The notes beneath the pieces are model-generated. The model was not told the origin of the DNA, searched no databases, and saw only the letters and a list, made by a program, of their open reading frames with translations. This document shows positions 24,720 to 33,993 of a stretch of 64,000 nucleotides of DNA, in pieces. The DNA is from SHAN690 sp038131955. GTDB taxonomy: Bacteria > Bacteroidota > Bacteroidia > Flavobacteriales_G > Salibacteraceae. The position numbers were made by a program, and so were the translations under genes. The stretch spans positions 248,001 to 312,000 of the forward strand of contig JAYPQK010000001.1 in NCBI GenBank assembly GCA_038131955.1. Reading direction: 5' to 3'. The stretch's first letter is position 1. The number at the start of each line of letters is the position of its first letter.

Positions 24720-27131
24720 TCAAAGACCGACTTGAAGAGTCATGAAGAACATGCGTCGTTCGGCCGGTATAATGCCAGGCCCCGGGTAGCCGGTGGCGCG
24801 ACGTGTCAAATAGACATTGTCAAGCATGTTGTTGATGCTTCCTTCGAGGCGGATCATCTTCCATGAGTAGGAAAGGCTCGCGTCCCACACTGTATAGGCA
24901 GGAATGAGTCCCACGGTCGCATCAGGGAAGAATTCGGCGTTCGTGGCATCGGTGTACTGATCACTCACATGGTTGAATTGAACCCCGGCTTGAAAGGCGT
25001 TCTTTTCAAACCCAAGACCCGTCTTGAAGTTCAAGACCGGCACATTCTCCACTCGATTGCCATCAAAGGCGGTCATCTCCTCCGATCGATATCGCGCCTC
25101 AACTATGGCGATGTTGTTATACCAAGAAAGACCCCATGAGGCGTCCTTCATCAGCCAGTCGCTCAACTTCAATTCTTCGAACATTTCAAAACCTAGGAAT
25201 CGTGCGTCTGCAATGTTGTCTCTGTAATTGACTACTCGCGTCACGCCTTGCTCATTGGTCAACGCCTCGAGCGACTCGCCAATGCGATTGTTGTAATCCA
25301 TGATGAACACGCCCAGATCAAACGAAAGAGCATTCTTCAGGGCTGTGCCCTTTGCTCCCAAGTCGATGGTAAAACCCCGCTCGTCTCGCATGTCTTGCGC
25401 CACCACTAGGTTTGGATTCGAGACATAGATGTCAGAAAAGTTCATAGCTCGATAGTTCTGGCTGGCGTTTGCGTAGAACTCGATATCGGGATTGCATCTC
25501 CACGTAGCTCCCAGTCCGAATAACGCAATCGAACGTGAGCGGTCTGTTTCTGCGTCGATGACTTCGCTGGAAAGGATCTCCTGAGTCAATGGATGGCGAT
25601 TGATCTCGGAGTAATATCCCTCAGACCTGGTTCGGATGTGCTCCAAGCGGAACCCTGGCGTCAAATACCAGCAAGATGAAATCGGGAGAAGCAATTCGCC
25701 GAACAGCGCTCCATTCTCTGAAGTGAAACGAAAGTCAGATCCTTCCAGCTCATCCGATCGAAGGAAGTTGTAGTCAGGGCCTTGACCCGAACTCGCTTTT
25801 CCCTGCCGGTTACGTGTATCGCCGTGATAGAGTCGGGTTCCAACCAAGATGGCGCCTGGATTCCCAGCCAAGTCAAAGCGTTGGATGAGTCGAGTTTCGT
25901 TGCCGATGTTGTTGAACTCGCCGAGGATCAGATCGCGCAATCCGCCCGTATCCACTCGGCTGATGCTCCCCAAAAACCCTAGAGCAGCGCGACTACTCTT
26001 GAGTACAAAGGTCTTACTGTTCAGAGTGAGGGTCTCGGTCAACTTTCCGTTCAGCGTGGCGCTGAAGACGTTCCAATTGATGCGGAACCAATTTCGATCG
26101 CGGCGGCTTTGATGGGGGTCCGTTTCGAACTGTCGGTCCGTGAGTCCGCCAGGTTGCTTGGCATTGTAAAAACTTTGTGTGTAAGCCACATCTAGGCTCC
26201 AGCGCGCTCCCAACTTTCTTCCCGCCTGAATATAGGAAGCATTGCTGACGAAGTGCGAATTGGGTCGCCAGCCATTTCCTTGTTTATGCTGGTAAAAGCC
26301 ATAGTAATTCCACTCTCCGGCAGTGCCGCCAATGCTTGTAAAGGAGTTGAAGAACTCGTAGCTACCGAGGGTAGTTCTTTGAGTGATGGCCAATCGACGA
26401 TCCTCGGCGCCCCGTTTCATTTTGAAATTAAGCAGGCCGCCGAATTGAGTTCCGTACTGAAGCGACGCTGCTCCGCGCACCAATTCGATGCGTTCCACCG
26501 CTTCTATAGGCGGAGTGTAATAGCTTTCGGGATAACCCAAGGCATCTGCACTGATGTCGTAGCCATCCTGACGGGTATTGAAGTTCGTGGTCCGCTTCGG
26601 GTCTAGGCCTCGCGCTCCGACTCCCATCTGGAGTCCACCTGCATCCGTTTCTTGCACATTGATTCCGGGCACTTTCGAAAACACTTGTCGACTGTTGTTG
26701 GTGCTGCGGTTGACGTTTATCTCCTCGGGTAGAACGATCTCGTTCTTCTTGGCGGCATAGAGACCATCAACTTCGATGTACTTCAGTTTGCTCATTCCTT
26801 GTCCGCTTCGGCTTATATCGACCACATTCAAGGTATTCAGCTCAATGTTCATGGGAGCTAAACTCACCTCAACCTTCGACTCACCTTCATCCAACTGCAG
26901 CATTTGGGCGAGATAACCTTCAGCAAATACGGTGATCGTGTGAGGACCATCGGAGATTTCTTTCAAGAGGACTACCCCAGACTTTTCCGCCAAGAATGAT
27001 CGATCCGTATTATCCAGAAACACCTCGACATCGCTCAAACCACTCGGCGTGACATGCACCTCCACGTTCCGCTGTGCGAATCCGGTCAACGCGACGGTTA
27101 TCAGGATGATATGGAGGAGGATCTGCCTCAT
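24720..27131 (-). CDS. TonB-dependent receptor, FecA-like, of the iron-uptake operon
   Basis: 803 residues. Signal peptide ~1-19, a short strand-rich N-terminal domain ~20-95 (ITVFAEGYLAQMLQLDEGE), plug ~120-250 (VFSKVPGINVQETDAGGLQMG; IELVRGAASLQYGTQFGG) and a barrel ending in an aromatic residue-rich strand (RRMFFMTLQVGL). The plug pattern GVGARGLDPKR and the genes around it suggest an iron chelate as ligand. Its start overlaps the HTTM stop by four bases (ATGA). It is the last of four coupled genes that begin at 30595. Confidence 0.93.
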   Translation of the reverse strand: MRQILLHIILITVALTGFAQRNVEVHVTPSGLSDVEVFLDNTDRSFLAEKSGVVLLKEISDGPHTITVFAEGYLAQMLQLDEGESKVEVSLAPMNIELNTLNVVDISRSGQGMSKLKYIEVDGLYAAKKNEIVLPEEINVNRSTNNSRQVFSKVPGINVQETDAGGLQMGVGARGLDPKRTTNFNTRQDGYDISADALGYPESYYTPPIEAVERIELVRGAASLQYGTQFGGLLNFKMKRGAEDRRLAITQRTTLGSYEFFNSFTSIGGTAGEWNYYGFYQHKQGNGWRPNSHFVSNASYIQAGRKLGARWSLDVAYTQSFYNAKQPGGLTDRQFETDPHQSRRDRNWFRINWNVFSATLNGKLTETLTLNSKTFVLKSSRAALGFLGSISRVDTGGLRDLILGEFNNIGNETRLIQRFDLAGNPGAILVGTRLYHGDTRNRQGKASSGQGPDYNFLRSDELEGSDFRFTSENGALFGELLLPISSCWYLTPGFRLEHIRTRSEGYYSEINRHPLTQEILSSEVIDAETDRSRSIALFGLGATWRCNPDIEFYANASQNYRAMNFSDIYVSNPNLVVAQDMRDERGFTIDLGAKGTALKNALSFDLGVFIMDYNNRIGESLEALTNEQGVTRVVNYRDNIADARFLGFEMFEELKLSDWLMKDASWGLSWYNNIAIVEARYRSEEMTAFDGNRVENVPVLNFKTGLGFEKNAFQAGVQFNHVSDQYTDATNAEFFPDATVGLIPAYTVWDASLSYSWKMIRLEGSINNMLDNVYLTRRATGYPGPGIIPAERRMFFMTLQVGL

Positions 27132-28489
27132 CCCTTAGTTTGCTTTTGCAGAGGAAGGATCCATGATTTGTGCGACCAACCATCCTCCAATTCTGCCAGG
27201 TCAGTCGATGGGTCTATAAAAGGCCTACTCGGTCTGCCATTGAAGGTCACGTGTACATCGGCATGGACCTTCGCATCGCGGATCCCTTGCTGTTCGAAAT
27301 GTTGTTTGAGATGATCTGCGTACTGAAGCATGAAGTCAGGCTGCGTGCTCATCATCTTTTCTTGTACCGGCGTAAGGAACTCGGAATTGTCGACCCAGAT
27401 CTCTCGACCCTCACTATCTGCGACTCGAAATTGAGCATAGCCCGCCTTCTCGATCAGCATGACCCGCCAGCCGAAGCGATATCCTTGTTCGGTCCAGAAA
27501 GTCTCTCCGGGATAGAGTAGATATCGAAAAGGAAAAAGCACTTGAAAAGCGATGAAAAGGGACAGTCCAAGCATTGCCAGACGCGGAATTCGTAGCTTTT
27601 TGGAGCTAAATGTCGTTGACGAAGAACGGGGAAGCCAACGTTCGTGTGCCGCGCCCGAAAAGAAGATCAAAGTAGCTCCGATCATTATGAAGGGGAACAT
27701 TCCGATCTGGAAGAAAGACCACGTCATGAGGTGGAATGCGACAACCGCTAGGTACGCCAGAGGTCTCCATCGAGAACTAAAAAGCAGAAAGGGAATAGCA
27801 AGGTCATAGATTGCTCCTGCCCAGCTGAAAACGTAGGCAGTCGCCTCGTAGGGCATCAACCAGCCGATGAGTGGAAGGTGGGATTGGGCAGGCAGCCACA
27901 ATGCCAATGGCATCGCTTCCAAGAGCCAGTCCGGATTCAGCTTAGCCACCCCGGCCAGAAAATAGACCAATCCCAACTGGAACTTGATTACGTTAATCGC
28001 GGCAGCCGGAACTCGACGCAGGCTCGAAACCATGCCCGACTTCAAATCCAAAGAGTAGGCCCTGTTGGCCGGCAGGAAGATCAAGACCAAGGCAACCAGA
28101 CTCACGAAGTAGTAGTGGTTCAAATAGTAGGTCGCGTCGATGAGTTCGATGAAGGTGAACGCCAAGAAAAAGGTGATCGTTGATAGGCGGTAGAAGGCTC
28201 CCAACGCAATGCCGAGGGCACTCATCGCAACAGCAATAAAAAGAACATAGGTCATCACAGGGCCCGGGTCAGGCACCCAATGAAATCCGAAGAACTTAAA
28301 ATGGAATGCCGGATCAATGTATTGCTTCTCGATCCAGCCGTTCATCGCAAAGCGGAGCATACTGATGAACATGATCACCCCAAATAAAACGCGAAAAGTG
28401 ACCAAAGGAGCGATGGTCACTTGATTATGCACGGCGCTATGTAGCCAAGACCTAATCACCGTCGTTATCCTGATAGGTAATCTGTACAC
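27128..28489 (-). CDS. HTTM-domain membrane protein (vitamin K-dependent carboxylase-like)
   Basis: 453 residues. Several membrane helices in the first ~300 residues form the HTTM domain (horizontally transferred transmembrane domain), related in fold to gamma-glutamyl carboxylase. Landmarks are YYLNHYYFVSLVALVLIFLP, FQLGLVYFLAGVAKLNPDW and PFRYLLYPGETFWTEQGYRF. The C-terminal ~110 residues are soluble. Bacterial HTTM proteins lack proven enzymology; the constant association with imelysin and TonB receptors suggests a role in metal uptake. The listed ATG overlaps the imelysin gene by 38 bases; a GTG at 28459 is the alternative start. Confidence 0.85.
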   Translation of the reverse strand: MYRLPIRITTVIRSWLHSAVHNQVTIAPLVTFRVLFGVIMFISMLRFAMNGWIEKQYIDPAFHFKFFGFHWVPDPGPVMTYVLFIAVAMSALGIALGAFYRLSTITFFLAFTFIELIDATYYLNHYYFVSLVALVLIFLPANRAYSLDLKSGMVSSLRRVPAAAINVIKFQLGLVYFLAGVAKLNPDWLLEAMPLALWLPAQSHLPLIGWLMPYEATAYVFSWAGAIYDLAIPFLLFSSRWRPLAYLAVVAFHLMTWSFFQIGMFPFIMIGATLIFFSGAAHERWLPRSSSTTFSSKKLRIPRLAMLGLSLFIAFQVLFPFRYLLYPGETFWTEQGYRFGWRVMLIEKAGYAQFRVADSEGREIWVDNSEFLTPVQEKMMSTQPDFMLQYADHLKQHFEQQGIRDAKVHADVHVTFNGRPSRPFIDPSTDLAELEDGWSHKSWILPLQKQTKG

Positions 28490-29504
28490 CTAGTTGGGAA
28501 GGCATATCGGTCTTTAGCAGCACCACTTGGTTCTGCAATTTGGCATGGAGATCTTCAACCAACGAGGGGTTCGTCTCGATGGCTTCATTCAAAGGCACCT
28601 GGATGGCATCAACCGCCTCCAAGCAGGTTGCAAACCCTTCCTCGATCGCCTCACTCAGGAGCATATCGCCTCGCCGAGCATCTAGTGCATCAAGGTAATC
28701 GTCGATCCCACTTCCGCTGCCACCCGTGAACGCATCTCGTATTGTGACAAGATTAGCTCGCAGTAGGGAAATGGAATGCCCGGAATAAAGCGCCTCGACC
28801 TTTTCGGGTTGTGCCACCCCGAGGGTCTTCTTACCGAGTGGAATGCCCACCTTGGCGTTCTTGACCAACTCAAAATCCTGGTTCAGAGCATTCACAAGAA
28901 GACCCAGCGAACTACCGACGTCACTTCCGGTGCTGGTCACGAATTCATCGCGGTAGGTTGAATTCCAATCCGATCCAACCAATTCCACTGGCGCCTCTAC
29001 CCAATCTAGGTTTGCCTCAATAAAATCCAAGTCCCATGTCGAGTCTGGTCTTGAAAGCACATATTCCAACGCCGGGAATCCCTTTGCTGCCGTGTTCTGC
29101 GCATTTCCTAGATCGTATTCTGTTTGGCTGAATAACTCTTGAACCCTAGCGGTATCAGTCGGGAACGTATTGACCGTCAACTTCAAACTGCGATCCGCAG
29201 CCGGGCCTAACTCGAAGGGCGCACATGATTGCCATGCCAAAGAGACGGCTTCCAATTGAGCGCGTAGAGCATTGGCATTCGCCAAAGACGGGTCTGATTT
29301 GTAGCTTTCAAAGTCACTTGTGAAGGCAGCGATTTCAGCATTGAGGCTATTGTAGGCTGGCAGTATCACGGCATCTGCCAACTGCTCGAGCATGGCTTGC
29401 TTATCGAAATCCTCGCCAGAAGGATCCTGTGGCTCATCACCCTTGCACGACTCCAACTGAACTGCGATCAACGCTACAATGAGCCATCCAAATCTTCGAA
29501 CCAT
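28452..29504 (-). CDS. Imelysin-family lipoprotein (M75-like, iron-associated)
   Basis: 350 residues with a lipoprotein signal ending in a lipobox-like VQLESC. Two helical repeats make up the imelysin fold. The family motif GxHxxE is altered: it reads GFPALE, with proline in place of histidine, as in the imelysin-like subset that may bind iron differently or not act as a peptidase. The start codon ATG at 29504 overlaps the preceding TGA (TGATG). Imelysins are typically iron-regulated and located at the outer membrane. It belongs to the four-gene iron operon. Confidence 0.88.
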   Translation of the reverse strand: MVRRFGWLIVALIAVQLESCKGDEPQDPSGEDFDKQAMLEQLADAVILPAYNSLNAEIAAFTSDFESYKSDPSLANANALRAQLEAVSLAWQSCAPFELGPAADRSLKLTVNTFPTDTARVQELFSQTEYDLGNAQNTAAKGFPALEYVLSRPDSTWDLDFIEANLDWVEAPVELVGSDWNSTYRDEFVTSTGSDVGSSLGLLVNALNQDFELVKNAKVGIPLGKKTLGVAQPEKVEALYSGHSISLLRANLVTIRDAFTGGSGSGIDDYLDALDARRGDMLLSEAIEEGFATCLEAVDAIQVPLNEAIETNPSLVEDLHAKLQNQVVLLKTDMPSQLGVQITYQDNDGD

Positions 29505-30595
29505 CACAATGCTGATTTAATGCTTTCCCAACCATAAATTCCTGCCAAGAGATCACGAGAAGCTTGAAGATCTGTGGTAGAAACCTCATACAAATTGTCA
29601 CCAATCAAGTTGATCACCTCATCGATCTGTGCTTCTGTGATCCTGCGCTCCGGGTTGTAGAACAGAGAATAAGTGAACGCAACAGCTTCTGAGAGAGCAT
29701 GGTTGCGCACGTAGTCGTCACCAATGTTGTTGATGCCTTGGTTGATGTAATGGATGGCCGTTCCGGCACACACATTCTCCCATTCCTTGCGCACATCTGC
29801 GATAGCTGAATCCCGTTCATCGAGGCGGTCTTCAGTGATCGCTGCACGACCTATGAGAAAAGCCAAGCTCAATCTCTCGTTGGTTCCCAATAAGGCATCT
29901 CGTCCCACGCAATACTTTCCCCAGAACCTGACATCCTCGGTGTTGTCCGGAAAATCAATGGAAACGCCCAGGTATCCGTAGGCTTCATCCCAGTGGTGTT
30001 GCATGGCGGTTCCTTCTCCCTCTACCACAGACTTATTGTCGACGTTCATTTTCTCATCCTCCAAGTAAACGCCTGTTGCCTGATAGTACATCAAGGCCCC
30101 CATGAGTATTTTCTCGATCAGTTGCACCGGCTCAAAGCCTTGTGCGTCGTGTAAGCGGCTTTCCGTTCCATCAGCAGAGAAAAGCACTCCTGCAACGCCG
30201 TTGGATCCTGTGTCCATGCTTTGGCTCGCCGCGACGATATCATTGAAATATCCGTCGAAAATGGTGAGGTGAGGTTCGAACGTCTTGCTCTTGATGTCCT
30301 TCTCTGAACTGAAGCTGAAGTTTCCGTTTGCGTCGCCGTTGGTATTGGCAAACATGGCATTCAAGACAGCCTTATCCAGCTGCACTCCCATTTGATTGGA
30401 CGTCTTCATGTAGGTGACCATCTCCTCCAATTGATTCAATCGTTCGGTCTGACCACTGAAACTGATGTTCTCGAAGGAATACGTGTCGGGCACCTCCAGC
30501 GGTTCTACCGTCGGATCTACCGGCTCCTTTCTACAAGAAGAAAAGCTCAAGAGAGCCAAAGCCACAAAGGCAAATGACTTGAGGTTGTTTGGCAT
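29504..30595 (-). CDS. DUF4856 lipoprotein, first gene of the iron-uptake operon
   Basis: 363 residues. A lipoprotein signal peptide ends LSFSSC, followed by RKEP. The rest is a helical domain of the DUF4856 family (YSFENISFSGQTERLNQLEEM; HHWDEAYGYLGVSIDFP; GKYCVGRDALLGT). DUF4856 proteins are found together with imelysin in Bacteroidota and are thought to be outer-membrane-anchored iron-related proteins; the biochemical role is not known. It leads an operon of four coupled genes. A promoter element and an inverted repeat sit directly upstream. Confidence 0.88.
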   Translation of the reverse strand: MPNNLKSFAFVALALLSFSSCRKEPVDPTVEPLEVPDTYSFENISFSGQTERLNQLEEMVTYMKTSNQMGVQLDKAVLNAMFANTNGDANGNFSFSSEKDIKSKTFEPHLTIFDGYFNDIVAASQSMDTGSNGVAGVLFSADGTESRLHDAQGFEPVQLIEKILMGALMYYQATGVYLEDEKMNVDNKSVVEGEGTAMQHHWDEAYGYLGVSIDFPDNTEDVRFWGKYCVGRDALLGTNERLSLAFLIGRAAITEDRLDERDSAIADVRKEWENVCAGTAIHYINQGINNIGDDYVRNHALSEAVAFTYSLFYNPERRITEAQIDEVINLIGDNLYEVSTTDLQASRDLLAGIYGWESIKSAL

Positions 30596-30603
30596 GGTTG
30601 TTT

Positions 30604-30626
30604 TTATTTAGACTGGTTTTAAATAA
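30604..30626. promoter_or_regulatory. Candidate iron-responsive operator (7-9-7 inverted repeat)
   Basis: TTATTTA (30604-30610) and TAAATAA (30620-30626) are perfect inverted arms around nine bases, eight bases upstream of the DUF4856 start. AT-rich inverted repeats of this shape are what a Fur-type repressor would bind. The site would cover the transcription start given the -7 element at 30632-30639. Confidence 0.55.
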
Positions 30627-30631
30627 CCATG

Positions 30632-30639
30632 CAAACATA
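30632..30639 (-). promoter_or_regulatory. -7 promoter element of the iron-uptake operon
   Basis: TATGTTTG on the minus strand, an exact TAnnTTTG match, five bases upstream of the inverted repeat. No clear -33 TTG is present, which fits a regulated promoter. Confidence 0.5.
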
Positions 30640-30722
30640 CCGTCCTCAGTGGATAGCCTTCATACCTCTTTTTTGGTATTTTGGTAAAGAAAGACCAACA
30701 TCAGGTGATGTGGTCCACGGCA

Positions 30723-31718
30723 CTACTCAATGCTGATATCCATCACCGACCGCACGGCATTCACCACCATGTAGGTCTTGGTGCCGAGGGTCTGCTCATA
30801 GCGCTTATACGCCATTACGGTAAGTGTTCCTTCTGAGACAGGCGTTAATGTCGAAGTTTCATTTTGGTCGAACTGTGCCTGAGAAACACCCTCAGAAAAG
30901 TGTTTAGTGAAGGTAGAAAAAGGCCCTTCAAGAATGACGATGACCGAATCAGCGTCTTTGACGACAGCGTCCAATGTGACCGTATAGGGACTGCTTCTGC
31001 TGATCGAACGGGAAGAAGTAAACAATGGGATCACAGGAAATGGCCAAGGGTTCAGCAAGCCGTTGAAAAAGCCATGACCATCACCCCCTTGAATATTAAA
31101 GGCCGGTCCTCCCGCCTTCTTGAATCCTTTGCGTTCGTCGGGGAACTCGGTCCAACTGTATATTCCTGTTGAACCTTGGGAGATCGTTCCTTGGTAGGTC
31201 TCTTGATTGAACGTAAGATCTCCCACATCCGCATAGCTCGACCCATCGTAAAACTCAGCCCGGACCATTCCTGAGCTCACTCTGGTCGGAATACCCGAGA
31301 TCATCCAAGTGCGCTGATGGTTCAAGGCATAGAGAACCCCATCCTTTCCGGAGGGATTTAATTGCAAGAACTCTGCAGGAATAAAATCATCCAAGACCAA
31401 CTCCCCTTGGTCCGACGCAGAACCCCCCTCATTGTTAACGGTCAATTGAACATCATAGATGCCATGCAGGTCGTAAACATGTACCGGAGCACTCTCTGTG
31501 CTCGTGCTTCCATCGCCGAAGTTCCAGGAGAATTCCTCTGCGCCTTCTCCTGTGTAAGTGAAGGTCACTTCCAGTCCGTTTCGAGCAATGTTGAAATCAG
31601 CAGTAGGTTCTTCAACAGGATCTTCTCCGTTGGGAGTGGGATCGGGGTCATCCTTTTTACAGGCTGAAACAAAAAGGAGCATGGCAAATGCCGAACTGAT
31701 ACAAAGTGCTTTCCTCAT
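30723..31718 (-). CDS. PKD-domain lipoprotein
   Basis: 331 residues from the ATG at 31718, which opens a lipoprotein signal (LLFVSACKKD, Cys at about 20). A PKD domain covers ~40-115 (VTFTYTGEGAEEFSWNFGDGSTSTE; GIYDVQLTVNNEGGSA). The remaining ~210 residues are strand-rich and unassigned. PKD domains serve in protein-protein or glycan contacts on surface proteins. It lies downstream of gldC on the same strand by 37 bases and may share its transcript, or may be independent. Confidence 0.83.
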   Translation of the reverse strand: MRKALCISSAFAMLLFVSACKKDDPDPTPNGEDPVEEPTADFNIARNGLEVTFTYTGEGAEEFSWNFGDGSTSTESAPVHVYDLHGIYDVQLTVNNEGGSASDQGELVLDDFIPAEFLQLNPSGKDGVLYALNHQRTWMISGIPTRVSSGMVRAEFYDGSSYADVGDLTFNQETYQGTISQGSTGIYSWTEFPDERKGFKKAGGPAFNIQGGDGHGFFNGLLNPWPFPVIPLFTSSRSISRSSPYTVTLDAVVKDADSVIVILEGPFSTFTKHFSEGVSQAQFDQNETSTLTPVSEGTLTVMAYKRYEQTLGTKTYMVVNAVRSVMDISIE

Positions 31719-31755
31719 CCGAAGTGAAATATATTGTTCTGAGAAAAATAGTGAA

Positions 31756-32097
31756 TCAACCCTCATTCTTGCGGATCAACCCCATTTTTTCACCCAACGC
31801 GAGAGCGAATTCGCGCATCTCCACCGAAAGCTTTTCGTCTCCAGTGGCTCGCTTGTAGGTGTCGCTCATGCTCAAAAGCATTTGATGGAAGAACATCTGC
31901 ATATCCTCAACCATCATATCCTTAGTCCAGAGGTCGATCTTCAAGGTGTTCTTTTCCTTCTTATCCCAAATGGTCAAAAAGGCGGCGTCACACACTCCCT
32001 TGTCTTCCGTTCCTTCTGCATTCCACTGAATGGCTTCAGGAATTTGGTTTTCATCCATGTGAACCGTGAAGGTGATCTCTGATTTGATTGCTGACAT
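31756..32097 (-). CDS. gldC: Gliding-motility protein GldC
   Basis: 113-residue soluble protein of the GldC family (SEITFTVHMDENQIPEAIQW; MMVEDMQMFFHQMLLSMSDTY). GldC is a helper of gliding motility whose loss weakens movement. It is immediately downstream of gldB, as in other flavobacteria. Confidence 0.93.
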   Translation of the reverse strand: MSAIKSEITFTVHMDENQIPEAIQWNAEGTEDKGVCDAAFLTIWDKKEKNTLKIDLWTKDMMVEDMQMFFHQMLLSMSDTYKRATGDEKLSVEMREFALALGEKMGLIRKNEG

Positions 32098-32107
32098 TGT
32101 TGCTTAT

Positions 32108-33124
32108 CTATGGTTTGTACTTGCTTTGATTTAAAATGTCTTCTGCCTTGGTATTCATCAAGGTTTCTAGGTCGATCTTCTCTTGACCCGACATGTAGGC
32201 GCGAACGATCTGCCATCCGATGTAATGACCCATCCTAGAAGGGGATTCCTTGACCAGGTCAACGGTAAACGGCCCTTCGCTAGTGAATTTTGCGATCTCG
32301 GTCTGGTCGCTAGAAAAAAGTAGGTCGTTGTCGATGAAATGCGCCCATACGAAGGGTTCATGCGCTTCTGCCCAACCCTCTTCTTCCGCAGAGTAATGGA
32401 TCTTATAGCCATCGGGTTGGTAGGGAAAGATGGCGTCCATCGCATACAGCGCTTTGCCTTGTTGAACGATCACTTCCAACAAGGTCGGGGTAGGATTCGC
32501 AAGTGGAAATTCCGACTCGAGCCAGCCCTTCATGACCGTTGGCGCGATGGCCGCGGGCTTCATGCGAGGTCGCAGATAGACCGGGATCTGGAGGTAGTCG
32601 TAGAACACGCATTTCTCTCCTAAGAACATTTCCAGCCCTATCCCCACCCCGTTAGGCGTTAGCGCAGCCGGAGTATGAAAGCCTCCATTGAAGGAAAGGT
32701 GATAAGGAATGGTCCGATTCGGAAAGTAGAAGTGGTAATACCGCCAAGCATCGGTGAGTTCTTCCTCCAGCTCAGAAAGGTCGGGAAACACCGAGTCCAC
32801 TTTTGCCTGCACCTCGCGCATGGTTTGGTCGGTGGTGAAGTTTCTCACTTGAACAAACAGATCGCTATCGTCCCCCGCGCCTAGTTGCAGTACATCCTCC
32901 ACATAACGGGTATAGACCTCTTCATACGACTCTTGCCAAATCGGGTGTTGTTTGCGAAAGGTGATCGCACTTATATCGAACCAAGCCGAGTCAAGACGCT
33001 CAATGGCAACCTCGACTCCGTTCTCGGGAACGGGTATCTGAAGCGGATTTTCCTCCTCACAACCCACCATCATCCACACTAAGAATAGTGAACATAGCGT
33101 TGTTTGAAGTGTCCTTTTCAACAT
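32108..33124 (-). CDS. gldB: Gliding-motility lipoprotein GldB
   Basis: 338 residues from the ATG at 33124. A lipoprotein signal ends MMVGCEEE. The rest matches GldB throughout (RLDSAWFDISAI; FYFPNRTIPYHLSFNGGFHT; GIGLEMFLGEKCVFYDYLQIP; MGHYIGWQIVRAYM). GldB is required for gliding and for T9SS function in flavobacteria. It is divergent from the barrel/nadE genes and followed by gldC after 10 bases. Its presence fits the four T9SS client proteins in the window. Confidence 0.95.
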   Translation of the reverse strand: MLKRTLQTTLCSLFLVWMMVGCEEENPLQIPVPENGVEVAIERLDSAWFDISAITFRKQHPIWQESYEEVYTRYVEDVLQLGAGDDSDLFVQVRNFTTDQTMREVQAKVDSVFPDLSELEEELTDAWRYYHFYFPNRTIPYHLSFNGGFHTPAALTPNGVGIGLEMFLGEKCVFYDYLQIPVYLRPRMKPAAIAPTVMKGWLESEFPLANPTPTLLEVIVQQGKALYAMDAIFPYQPDGYKIHYSAEEEGWAEAHEPFVWAHFIDNDLLFSSDQTEIAKFTSEGPFTVDLVKESPSRMGHYIGWQIVRAYMSGQEKIDLETLMNTKAEDILNQSKYKP

Positions 33125-33147
33125 AAGGCTGATCATTCCGACAGTCG

Positions 33148-33155
33148 TAATTTTG
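33148..33155 (+). promoter_or_regulatory. -7 promoter element of the barrel protein/nadE genes
   Basis: TAATTTTG, an exact TAnnTTTG match, 19 bases before the ATG at 33175. Confidence 0.45.
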
Positions 33156-33174
33156 GAACAAATGTAGTTGGCGT

Positions 33175-33990
33175 ATGAAGAAGAATGTGAGCAAGGCGGT
33201 TTTCACCGCCCTAATGATCCTGTGTGCCACATCGATGATGGCGCAAGAGAGTGACATGGACGATCGAAAGTTTCGATTCGGTTTGCACGCCTCCCCTAAC
33301 CTAGGATGGCTAACACCCAATATCCAGGAGTTTGACAAGTCTGGACTTCAGTCGCGATTGGGCTTTGGCTACGGACTCATGATGGACCTCAAGTTCAGCG
33401 AAAGTCCCAACTACCTGTTCAGCACGGGCATCAATCTCACCAACAGCGGCGGTGGGTTGATCGAGGCGTACGACTCACTCAATATTGTTGCTATCAACGA
33501 CAGTACTAATCTGGCGAACTACTATACCGGCAACCGTGATCGAACCTACCGGGTGCAGTATGTAAACATCCCTCTTCTCTTGAAGATGAGGACGAACGAG
33601 ATCGGCTACATGAACTATTTCGCAGCGGTAGGTGTTGACCTAGGAATTCGCACGCGTGCATTTGCCAATGACGACTTTACTTGGGAACAATCAGGGGTGA
33701 CTCCTTCAGATGTCAAAGACGTAAACATCCAAGACGAGATGCAGCTCTTCCGTCTCGGGCTGAACCTCACCGGAGGTGGGGAGTTCAATCTTTCAGGAAA
33801 CACCAATCTCTACGTGGGCATTTCGTACCACAACCACTTCACCAACATGTTCCGCAAGACGCAGGAGAACCGAATTCTCGAGCCGGATGCTGACGGGAAT
33901 CCGACCATCGTAAACGGCGCTGCGGTACTTGGAAAACAAAAGAAAGCGGTCTCGAATTACGTAGGCCTCAATGTGGGTATCTACTTTTGA
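33175..33990 (+). CDS. Outer-membrane beta-barrel protein (PorT-family-like)
   Basis: 271 residues. Signal peptide ~1-23 ending MAQ, then an eight-strand-like barrel with alternating polar/aromatic residues (FRFGLHASPNLGWLTPN; VQYVNIPLLLKMRTNEIGY; SNYVGLNVGIYF at the end). The FxIPLLLK strand is typical of the PorT/OMP_b-brl_2 group. Whether it is the true T9SS PorT or a paralogue cannot be told here. It is placed three bases before nadE and divergent from gldB. Confidence 0.83.
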   Translation: MKKNVSKAVFTALMILCATSMMAQESDMDDRKFRFGLHASPNLGWLTPNIQEFDKSGLQSRLGFGYGLMMDLKFSESPNYLFSTGINLTNSGGGLIEAYDSLNIVAINDSTNLANYYTGNRDRTYRVQYVNIPLLLKMRTNEIGYMNYFAAVGVDLGIRTRAFANDDFTWEQSGVTPSDVKDVNIQDEMQLFRLGLNLTGGGEFNLSGNTNLYVGISYHNHFTNMFRKTQENRILEPDADGNPTIVNGAAVLGKQKKAVSNYVGLNVGIYF

Positions 33991-33993
33991 CGC

